From assembly GCA_003450555.1 (NCBI GenBank), contig DMFQ01000450.1, forward strand, positions 5,610 to 30,408: a stretch of 24,799 nucleotides of DNA, written 5' to 3'. The translations under genes and the position numbers were made by a program. Below, one piece after another: positions 8,064 through 14,302 of this stretch; positions within the stretch are counted from its first letter, which is position 1, and the number at the start of each line of letters is the position of its first letter. The stretch is from Ktedonobacter sp. GTDB lineage: Bacteria; Chloroflexota; Ktedonobacteria; Ktedonobacterales; Ktedonobacteraceae. The notes beneath the pieces were generated by a model that did no database searches, was not told where the DNA came from, and saw only the letters and a list, made by a program, of their open reading frames with translations.

Positions 8064-8870
8064 CTAGCGAGCAGTACCAACCGTGGAACGCTCTGCACTC
8101 AATTCAATTTCTCGACGAGAAGGAGGCGGAGGGCCAGCTTCACCACCGTCCTTACGAATACGCCAGAAGTGCACTGCCATCAATAACGCTCCGGCCAGTG
8201 GCAACAGAATCACGTGAGCCACGTAAAAGCGAATCAACGTTGGTTGACCAACACTGGAACCTCCAACCATCACTTTGTAGACGGTGTCGCCTAAAATTGG
8301 AGTATATGGCGCCAGGTTGGTACCTACTGTAATAGCCCATATCGCGATCTGGTCCCATGGCAGGAGATAGCCAGTGAAACTCAGGAAGAGCGTAACAAAG
8401 AAAAGCAATACACCAACCACCCAGTTAAACTCTCTCGGTGGTTTGTATGCACCATGGTAGAAGACGCGAATCATATGCAATGTCACCGATACGACCATCA
8501 AGTGAGCCGCCCAGCGGTGCATATTACGCACCAGGTTACCGAATGAGACAGCGCTATCCAATTGGTTGATATTCTGATAAGCCACGTGCGTTTCGGGGAT
8601 GTAAAAGAACATCAAGAATACACCGGTGAGTGTCAGCAGCAGGAATAAGAAAAATGAGATACCACCCATACACCAGGTATACGTGATTTTCATCGCCTGG
8701 CGGCTAACTTTAACGGGATGCAAGTGCAAAAATACATTACCCATCATAACCAGAGACTGGTTCAGTGGAGTATCAGGATAGCCGTGGCGAAAAATTGAAC
8801 GCCAAACTTGACTTTCGACCATCTTCTGGGTCATCGTGTCGAGTAAGCTTTTTTTTGTCGTAGAGCCCAC
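8064..8870 (-). CDS. qcrB: Cytochrome b6-like subunit (N-terminal half of cytochrome b)
   Basis: 268 aa, starting at a GTG with a strong GAGGAGG five nt upstream. Four TM helices carry two bis-His heme pairs: H118 (MHRW) with H132 (LHMIRV), and H219 (AHVI) with H234 (VHFW). These 13- and 14-residue spacings are those of b6-type proteins. C67 in YTWCMGGISFF aligns with the Cys that binds the extra heme cn/ci in b6f and Firmicutes QcrB proteins, so a covalent third heme is predicted. Oxidation of a quinol, probably menaquinol, is its job in the membrane. First gene of a five-gene operon (b6, subunit IV, Rieske, cytochrome c-cupredoxin, 12-TM protein), with an extended -10 promoter ~100 nt upstream. 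Confidence 0.97.
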   Translation of the reverse strand: MGSTTKKSLLDTMTQKMVESQVWRSIFRHGYPDTPLNQSLVMMGNVFLHLHPVKVSRQAMKITYTWCMGGISFFLFLLLTLTGVFLMFFYIPETHVAYQNINQLDSAVSFGNLVRNMHRWAAHLMVVSVTLHMIRVFYHGAYKPPREFNWVVGVLLFFVTLFLSFTGYLLPWDQIAIWAITVGTNLAPYTPILGDTVYKVMVGGSSVGQPTLIRFYVAHVILLPLAGALLMAVHFWRIRKDGGEAGPPPPSRREIELSAERSTVGTAR

Positions 8871-8962
8871 TTTGCCTCCTCAAAAGATCATGCCTTGTTA
8901 ACAGACCAGAACAGGATTAAATAAAGAAGCCTGGTCACAAAAATCCTCATTCTCTGGGGCAG

Positions 8963-8971
8963 ATTATATCA
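8963..8971 (-). promoter_or_regulatory. Extended -10 promoter of the cytochrome bc operon
   Basis: TGA-TATAAT on the minus strand at 8971-8963, without a good -35 box. The transcript would carry a leader of ~85 nt before the GTG at 8870. Confidence 0.6.
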
Positions 8972-9005
8972 TACACACGAAAAGGCTGGTACCCCTATTG
9001 AGAGG

Positions 9006-9031
9006 CACTCTCTATTATCACTCAGAGAGTG
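9006..9031. promoter_or_regulatory. Candidate operator upstream of the respiratory promoter
   Basis: CACTCTCT (9006-9013) and AGAGAGTG (9024-9031) form a perfect 8-bp inverted repeat with a 10-nt spacer. It lies ~35-60 bp upstream of the -10 box of the cytochrome operon, a usual place for an activator site. Confidence 0.35.
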
Positions 9032-9117
9032 AATGGCCATCAATCTAATTGTAATGAACTTTCTACACAAATGAGAAGAGTAAATAGCCTGACTTGGATT
9101 CTTGTCCTTAGCATACT

Positions 9118-9137
9118 TGCTCGTCCCTTTACGAGCA
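9118..9137. repeat. Perfect 7-bp inverted repeat in the divergent region
   Basis: TGCTCGT and ACGAGCA around a 6-nt loop, midway between the two divergent promoters. It could be a regulator site or an unimportant hairpin; the sequence alone does not decide. Confidence 0.3.
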
Positions 9138-9290
9138 TCAGGTGCATACCCTATTTTTCCCTATCACACACCTGATTTTCAAGAGTCACCATCCTTTTAG
9201 ACAAAACGGGGTGCAAGGTCATAGCCGCTACTGGAAAGTATGGAGCGTCCCCACATTTCTCCTTTGCCAAATTGGATGGAAAACCTTCAT

Positions 9291-9320
9291 TTGACATGCT
9301 GTTGAGTGTATCGCTACAAT
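9291..9320 (+). promoter_or_regulatory. Sigma-A-type promoter of the sensor-kinase operon
   Basis: Perfect -35 TTGACA (9291-9296), 18-bp spacer, -10 TACAAT (9315-9320). The ATG of the kinase is at 9377, giving a leader of ~50 nt. Confidence 0.7.
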
Positions 9321-9376
9321 GATATGGTAAACAAAGGAGTACACAGCTGCAAATCGCAGTGAAGTGAAACAACATC

Positions 9377-10471
9377 ATGATCCATTCCAATAGCGCATTA
9401 CAAGAAAGCACCCGGATACCTAAAATCTTCAGGCCACTACTTAGCCTGCCGGTATTCTATAAAGTTCTTTTTGCTAATAGTTTGATTATATTCATCGGGG
9501 CTACAGGGGGAACCTGGCTTGCCTCAAATCTCCACAACAGTCGACAGGCTCTCGCTACACCGACCTCCCTGATCATTTTCATTGTTGTGGGGTGGCTCGT
9601 CAGTATCGCCCTCAATTTTGTCGTGCTCCAGGTTGCCTTTCGCCCGTTACAAGAACTAGGGAAGGTCATGAGGCGGGTCCAGGGTGGAGAACGCTCATTA
9701 CGAGCGCCTACAACCGGCGTTGATCCCGAAGCTGATCAACTTGCACGCACGTTCAACACAATGCTTGAGGCAATCGATGACGCGACACGTCTACGAGCTA
9801 GCCAGATTATCAATGCTCAGGAACAAGAACGCAAGCGTATCGCTCGGGAATTACACGATGAGACAAGCCAGGTACTTACCTCGTTACTGATTAGTTTAGC
9901 AATACTTGAGGAGTCAATCACAACACAAGAAGCTCGTGACCGCATCGCTGACACTCGTAAATTGGCTCACCAGACCTTGCGCGCCATTCGCAATCTAAGC
10001 ATCGATCTGCGTCCCAGCGCCCTTGATGATTTAGGCCTATTGCCCGCACTGCGCTGGTACGTGAAAGAATACCAGCAAAAGTGCTCTATTGAAGTTGAAT
10101 TTGCCGCACAGGGCTTTAAGCAGCGATTACCCGCCGAGATGGAGACGGCACTCTATAGAATAGTGCAGGAATCACTAACCAACACTGCGCGCCATGCTAA
10201 TGCCCATAAGGTGCTTATCACCATGAAAGAGGATGCGGACGCTGTCTATGTCACCATTATAGATGACGGCAACGGCTTTGATATAGGCACGTTACTCAAA
10301 ACTCCCGACCAGGAGCGTGGTTTAGGGCTGGCTGGTATGAATGAGCGCGCGGTCTTACTCGATGGTTCATTAACTATTCACTCTCACCCTGGACAAGGCA
10401 CAACTATTAGGGTTCGTATACCACTCATTCCAATGGAAGAATCAGTGCAAAAGATAGCTTCGAACCTTTAA
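9377..10471 (+). CDS. NarL/DegS-type sensor histidine kinase
   Basis: 364 aa. Two TM helices (residues ~25-50 and ~62-87) are separated by only ~12 residues, so there is almost no extracellular sensor domain. A HAMP-like segment follows (RPLQELGKVMRRVQGGERS, ~89-107; then ...QLARTFNTMLEAIDD). The HisKA_3 dimerisation domain has the phospho-acceptor His160 in RIARELHDETSQVL. The HATPase domain shows the N box (QESLTNTARHA, N269), the D box (DDGNGFD, D297) and the G box (GLGLAGM, 315-321). The signal must be sensed within or near the membrane. The RBS before the ATG is weak. The response-regulator gene follows after 42 nt. The kinase is divergent from the cytochrome operon; a redox or respiratory role is possible but not shown. 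Confidence 0.95.
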   Translation: MIHSNSALQESTRIPKIFRPLLSLPVFYKVLFANSLIIFIGATGGTWLASNLHNSRQALATPTSLIIFIVVGWLVSIALNFVVLQVAFRPLQELGKVMRRVQGGERSLRAPTTGVDPEADQLARTFNTMLEAIDDATRLRASQIINAQEQERKRIARELHDETSQVLTSLLISLAILEESITTQEARDRIADTRKLAHQTLRAIRNLSIDLRPSALDDLGLLPALRWYVKEYQQKCSIEVEFAAQGFKQRLPAEMETALYRIVQESLTNTARHANAHKVLITMKEDADAVYVTIIDDGNGFDIGTLLKTPDQERGLGLAGMNERAVLLDGSLTIHSHPGQGTTIRVRIPLIPMEESVQKIASNL

Positions 10472-10513
10472 TATCCTAACTGCTGCTCACTAAGAAGACA
10501 GGAACTCGCTTCG

Positions 10514-11164
10514 ATGAAGATACATATATTACTTGCTGATGATCATACAATTTTACGTGCTGGCCTGAAAATGATGCTGAACGCCCAACCAGATATGGAA
10601 GTAGTCGGTGAAGCACAGGATGGCCGCCAGGCTTTGCAAGAGGCTCAGCGCTTGCAGCCCGACATCATCCTTATGGATATCACTATGCCGGATATGAGTG
10701 GTATTGAAGCAACAAGGCAAATTAAAAAATTATTACCAGAGGTGAGGGTCCTCGTGCTCACGATGCATGAAAATGATGAGTATGTCTTTCAGGCACTCAG
10801 AGCAGGCGCATCTGGCTATATGCTCAAAGAAGCTGCCGATACCGAACTGATTACAGCTTTACATGTGGTGCGCAGCGGGCAATTCTACCTCTCCCCAACT
10901 GCCCAATCTGTCATGGTGGGAGATTACCTGCAAAGAGTTCGCAGCGGCGAGGAGAAAGATAGCTATAGTAGCCTGACGGAACGCGAACGCGAAATACTGA
11001 AGCTGGTAGCCGAGGGTTACACGAATAATCAGATTGCGGAACGCCTGGTGATCAGTCCTAAAACAGTGGATACCCACCGCACCCATGTTATGGATAAACT
11101 CAACCTCCACAGCCGCGCCGAACTTGTCAAATATGCGATGCGGCGCGGTCTGTTGGAAGACTAG
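10514..11164 (+). CDS. NarL/FixJ-family response regulator
   Basis: 216 aa. The receiver domain (residues 1-120) has the acidic pocket D9-D10 (LLADDH), the phospho-acceptor D55 (ILMDITMPD), T83 and K105 (MLKE). The C-terminal LuxR-type HTH (~150-212) reads SLTEREREILKLVAEGYTNN, then QIAERLVISPKTVDTHRTHV. AGGA lies ~11 nt upstream of the ATG. It is the cognate partner of the kinase 42 nt upstream and would act as a DNA-binding transcription regulator on phosphorylation. Its targets are unknown; the repeats in the region upstream of the kinase are candidates. Confidence 0.96.
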   Translation: MKIHILLADDHTILRAGLKMMLNAQPDMEVVGEAQDGRQALQEAQRLQPDIILMDITMPDMSGIEATRQIKKLLPEVRVLVLTMHENDEYVFQALRAGASGYMLKEAADTELITALHVVRSGQFYLSPTAQSVMVGDYLQRVRSGEEKDSYSSLTEREREILKLVAEGYTNNQIAERLVISPKTVDTHRTHVMDKLNLHSRAELVKYAMRRGLLED

Positions 11165-11222
11165 CACATAATCAAAGCGCCACTATTGAAATGAGGATGC
11201 AAAGAGCAAAGGAGGCACTCCC

Positions 11223-11567
11223 CTATTCCTCTTCATCACCAAAGCCAGTACTGCTGTCGTTCTCTTCGGCGAAATACTCATCACTGTAGAAACCAACATC
11301 CTTACCAACGTAAACACTGACGAGAAAGTCATCACGCGGCATATCGGCAGATAGTACGAGATCCTCATCTATTTGCTCAATAAGTTTGGTCAGATCAGTC
11401 TCTTCGAGTTCACGCTCTAAAATAAGTGTTCCGTGGACCGCAGTCGTTGTAAAGTGAATATCAACAGTGCCCAGGCGATTATTACTTTGCACGCTGCTGC
11501 CCTGCATGATGTAATAACCTTCTGAGTGGGTAGTGCGAAAATGCCGTTCAAAGCGGATGTCGTCCAT
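11223..11567 (-). CDS. Small acidic protein of unknown function
   Basis: 114 aa from the ATG at 11567 (MDDIRFERHF). An in-frame TTG at 11588 is an alternative start, with a stop codon directly before it. The only strong Shine-Dalgarno (AAAGGAGGG, 11614-11606) is 17 nt from the TTG and 38 nt from the ATG, so the start is uncertain. The C-terminus is very acidic (ending STGFGDEEE). The middle has alternating beta-like segments (GTVDIHFTTTAVHGTLILE; DFLVSVYVGKDVGFYSDEYF). No TM segment, signal or known motif. It converges on the response regulator with a 58-bp gap and has a possible promoter at 11739-11731. Confidence 0.7.
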   Translation of the reverse strand: MDDIRFERHFRTTHSEGYYIMQGSSVQSNNRLGTVDIHFTTTAVHGTLILERELEETDLTKLIEQIDEDLVLSADMPRDDFLVSVYVGKDVGFYSDEYFAEENDSSTGFGDEEE

Positions 11568-11730
11568 AGGTCTATGCTGTAAGCGCAACTAATTTCTCTG
11601 CTGCGCCCTCCTTTCTTTCTCTTCAGCGAGTTGACTTGAGTGTACACATGGCAATATACGGCGCGTAGTTTTCCAGTAGACCTGTTACTACCGCCATAAT
11701 CCTGGCCTGCATGACTCATAATCCGCGCAT

Positions 11731-11739
11731 AGTATACCA
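11731..11739 (-). promoter_or_regulatory. Extended -10 promoter of the small acidic protein gene
   Basis: TGG-TATACT on the minus strand at 11739-11731, 22 nt after the stop of the upstream zinc-ribbon gene. It predicts a 5' leader of ~150 nt. Confidence 0.5.
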
Positions 11740-11761
11740 CACTAAGCGCTTTTATAGTTCA

Positions 11762-13072
11762 TCATAAAAACTGAAATGATGAACAAATTTTGGAGAATGC
11801 TACTTGTTCTTCCTCAGTATACGTTGTTTGGGGTGCTAGTAACTTGATAGTAAAAAGGTTACTTTTACGGGTGGTTGCTAGCAAGGTCTCGGTATAGCTC
11901 GCTCCGCTTTGTTGCACGTTCCCCTGAACTTGTTGCCATGTCTCTCCTGCGAAGGAACGTGTTGCGCCTTTTTTTATCGCGGTCAGACCAAGTTGGCTGG
12001 CTTGCTGTTGGAGATATTGACTAACATCTCCATTTGGAGCGGCTCCCACAACGATATCAACCTGCGCTGTATGGCTACTATCAAATAATTGGACGGTCGC
12101 CTTACCCCGATCTAATTGTGACTGCCAGCCACTCGGATAGAGAAGAGAGAAACCGAGTTGTGTATTACTCAATTGCTGTTGTGGTTGTGTAATCAAAGGC
12201 ATGGAGAATGGCTGATACAGGACAATCCACGCTCCTACACCTCCTGCTACTACTAGCAGTATGAGCAAAAACAGGACGATTGCGATTGATTTACGGCTCT
12301 TACGTTGCTGCGAGGGTCGAAATGAGGGTTCTGCTGGCTGTGCAGGTGGCGTTTGTCTCCCTACCTGCGCTTGCGTTGCAGAGGACACGCCTATCCGCTC
12401 CTGATCGTGCTGATTCACAGAGCGTAAGTACCCAGGTGTCGACGGCGAGAATCTTGGGTATGGCGTACGATTGGGAGCATCGTCATACCTCAGCTTTGGT
12501 CTTTCTTGCCGTTGAATGGCTTCTCCAGGCCAGGATGCTTGTGTAGATTTCACTTCCATCTGCGTTGCTAATGGAATAGTATCAAGATATTCCGCCGCGT
12601 CATCATCAAAACGAGCATGTTGCATTTTAGCGTGGGGCGATAGAGCCGTATTTCGCTGGCTCTGTATCCCTGGATAGTCAGCTACAAGTGGTTTTGTCGG
12701 TAAATCTTCGGGATCATCATCCATGGAAAATTCCTGCACAGCAGGCGGAACTACCATCGTTTTTTCAGGCAACTGTTCTTTTGGCTCCGCTTCCAACCCT
12801 TCAGAAGAAACTTTACTTTGCAGCCCATCTCCCAACTGGCTCATCCATGAAGGCGGCTCGTCTTGCGTTGAACGCCGACTAGAGCGATATGTTGGCTGCT
12901 GAGCAATCTGCTCACGTACGGGTTCTCTAGTGTTATTGTTTTGCTCAGGAAATTTCAACGCATGTGCTGACTTAGGACTGAAGGGATGCGTTGGAACAAG
13001 TGTTCCACAATGATTACAATAACGAGCATCATCCTTTAATGCGGTCCCACAAAAAGTACATTGTAAAGCCAC
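11762..13072 (-). CDS. Zinc-ribbon, single-TM protein with extracytoplasmic PsbP-like domain
   Basis: 436 aa from a GTG at 13072, preceded by TAGGAGAG with ~6-nt spacing; an upstream in-frame start at 13114 lacks an RBS. Residues 5-22 form a zinc ribbon with two CxxC pairs (C5/C8, C19/C22). Residues ~30-260 are low-complexity, rich in P, Q, S and charged residues, and hold two acidic stretches followed by DLPTKPL (~123) and YLDTIPL (~162). One TM helix is at ~263-286 (IAIVLFLLILLVVAGGVGAW). The exported C-terminal domain (~300-436) begins NTQLGFSLLYPSGWQ, the GFSxxYPxxW start typical of PsbP/DUF1795-like folds. The topology suggests linking a cytoplasmic Zn/partner-binding arm to an extracellular domain. 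Function unknown. Confidence 0.85.
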   Translation of the reverse strand: MALQCTFCGTALKDDARYCNHCGTLVPTHPFSPKSAHALKFPEQNNNTREPVREQIAQQPTYRSSRRSTQDEPPSWMSQLGDGLQSKVSSEGLEAEPKEQLPEKTMVVPPAVQEFSMDDDPEDLPTKPLVADYPGIQSQRNTALSPHAKMQHARFDDDAAEYLDTIPLATQMEVKSTQASWPGEAIQRQERPKLRYDDAPNRTPYPRFSPSTPGYLRSVNQHDQERIGVSSATQAQVGRQTPPAQPAEPSFRPSQQRKSRKSIAIVLFLLILLVVAGGVGAWIVLYQPFSMPLITQPQQQLSNTQLGFSLLYPSGWQSQLDRGKATVQLFDSSHTAQVDIVVGAAPNGDVSQYLQQQASQLGLTAIKKGATRSFAGETWQQVQGNVQQSGASYTETLLATTRKSNLFTIKLLAPQTTYTEEEQVAFSKICSSFQFL

Positions 13073-13155
13073 GTCATCTCTCCTAAGTCCGATGAAAGTA
13101 AGCCAAAGTAACAAACAGATTTTATTGCTTTAACGGTATCCTATACTCAATGTTC

Positions 13156-13161
13156 CGTCAA
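13156..13161 (-). promoter_or_regulatory. Possible -35 box for the zinc-ribbon gene
   Basis: TTGACG on the minus strand at 13161-13156, with only poor -10 candidates (TACCGT at 17 bp, GATACC at 15 bp). Weak evidence. Confidence 0.25.
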
Positions 13162-13266
13162 GTAGCGTCACCTACTATAGTACGTATAGATCACCTTTTA
13201 CGAAAGAGCTTCAAATCACTTGGGTCACCCTCATCTAGTGTCTCTTATACATTATTAAACTCACTC

Positions 13267-13296
13267 TTGACATTTTCTATGTTGCTTTACTATACT
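13267..13296 (+). promoter_or_regulatory. Promoter of the tetR-efflux cassette
   Basis: Perfect -35 TTGACA (13267-13272), 18-bp spacer, -10 TATACT (13291-13296). The -10 box lies inside a large palindrome (13281-13308), so repressor binding would block polymerase. The ATG of the regulator is ~70 nt downstream. Confidence 0.75.
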
Positions 13297-13308
13297 TAGT
13301 AAAGCAAC
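13281..13308. promoter_or_regulatory. TetR-type operator (perfect 12+12 bp palindrome)
   Basis: GTTGCTTTACTA and TAGTAAAGCAAC flank a 4-nt centre (TACT). The 28-bp length and symmetry suit a TetR-family dimer or pair of dimers. It covers the -10 box of the regulator's own promoter, which points to autorepression. Confidence 0.75.
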
Positions 13309-13368
13309 TGTATGGTATAGTATAGTCTGTTTTGTTGTATGGTACAAATATGTTGATTGCGAAAATAG

Positions 13369-14229
13369 ATGGCTGAACAGCACTCCTACAAAAGCAAATG
13401 CAGCGGGAAAGAACGCCTGATACACGCGACAGTAATACTTGCTGGAGAGCGATCATTTGATGAAATTACAATAGAAGAGATTATCAAGTCCGCAGAGCTT
13501 TCGCGACCAACCTTCTATTATCATTTTACAGGAGGTAAAGAAGAACTCCGTGCAGAGTTGGTGAATCGAGGGCTTCTCGATCATGCCCCAACTCATGACA
13601 CTCGCCTGGCGATTCTCGAGGCTGCGGTGCGTATTTTCGCGCGCTCCGGCATCTCTGCGGCAACCCTGGAAGACATAGCTACAGAGGCTGGTGTAACACG
13701 GGGAGCATTGTGTTGGCATTTTCATAGCAAAGATGATTTGCTCTCAGCGATCATTCAGCATTATGGCCCTCACTCAATTTTGTACCCGGTTATTGAGCAG
13801 ATTGAACTGGACTTGCAGAATGGGATAGAGCTTGATGATGAGATGATTTTACGCCGCCTGGCCGAGGGTTTTTATGATGGATTTACTTCACAAGGGGACT
13901 TTGCGCGCCTGGCTATTTTGTTGATTTACACCCATCCACAAGCGGCCCATATTCTTGCTGATAAGATTGTCAAGGGACGCAAACGTATTGCAGAGTACAT
14001 CCAAAAACGGCAAGAAGATGGCTACTTCTGCAAGAACATTGACGCTAACCTGTTCGTGCAAGTTATCGCCATGCTCTTTGCGATGCGCGCCATTGGGCGC
14101 GGCTTGAACGATCTCCTGCCATCTGCACACCTTTCGCGAGAGGAAACCATTGATCAGTTAGTATCTTTGCTTTTGTATGGAATGGTGCAACGCCATCAAT
14201 CACCGAGCGATGAGACAGCAGTTCTCTAA
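13369..14229 (+). CDS. TetR-family transcriptional regulator with two tandem HTH domains
   Basis: 286 aa, longer than the ~200 aa of ordinary TetR proteins because the N-terminus carries two TetR_N domains in a row. HTH 1 (residues ~14-62) reads FDEITIEEIIKSAELSRPTF, then YYHF. HTH 2 (~76-125) reads ISAATLEDIATEAGVTRGAL, then CWHFHSKDDLL. A single ligand/dimerisation domain follows (~135-275). It is cytoplasmic and presumably represses its own operon, which encodes a DHA2 pump, an adaptor and a small membrane protein, through the palindrome at 13281-13308. The RBS before the ATG at 13369 is poor, which may keep levels low. The family is certain. Which HTH binds DNA, or whether both do, is open. 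Confidence 0.93.
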   Translation: MAEQHSYKSKCSGKERLIHATVILAGERSFDEITIEEIIKSAELSRPTFYYHFTGGKEELRAELVNRGLLDHAPTHDTRLAILEAAVRIFARSGISAATLEDIATEAGVTRGALCWHFHSKDDLLSAIIQHYGPHSILYPVIEQIELDLQNGIELDDEMILRRLAEGFYDGFTSQGDFARLAILLIYTHPQAAHILADKIVKGRKRIAEYIQKRQEDGYFCKNIDANLFVQVIAMLFAMRAIGRGLNDLLPSAHLSREETIDQLVSLLLYGMVQRHQSPSDETAVL

Positions 14230-14254
14230 GCGTTTCTTTTACTAAAGCGTTCTT

Positions 14255-14268
14255 GTTGCTCTACTTTA
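14255..14268. promoter_or_regulatory. Possible second regulator half-site between tetR and the MFS gene
   Basis: The 14 bases at 14255-14268 match the left arm of the main operator (13281-13294) at 12 positions (GTTGCTcTACTtTA). A looser copy of the right arm (ACTAAAGCG) sits just upstream at 14241-14249, so the half-sites are in the reversed order. It may be a weaker internal operator. Confidence 0.35.
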
Positions 14269-14302
14269 TTCGTTTTTTGTTGTTTAGAAGGAGTCACTCC
14301 AC

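Larger units (their letters stand above)
8871..9376. other. 506-bp divergent intergenic region between the respiratory operon and the sensor kinase
   Basis: No convincing gene. It holds a minus-strand extended -10 (8971-8963), two perfect inverted repeats (9006-9031 and 9118-9137), and a plus-strand promoter at 9291-9320. A minus-strand open frame at 9151-9411 runs into the kinase start and has no RBS or family resemblance. Confidence 0.6.

Noticed and set aside
9151..9411. 86-codon minus-strand frame across the kinase promoter and start
   Set aside because: It covers a clear plus-strand promoter and start and has no family resemblance.
11417..11740. 107-codon minus-strand frame in the leader and first part of the small acidic protein gene
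   Set aside because: Mixed basic/Cys composition and no RBS; the overlapping acidic frame looks more like a protein.
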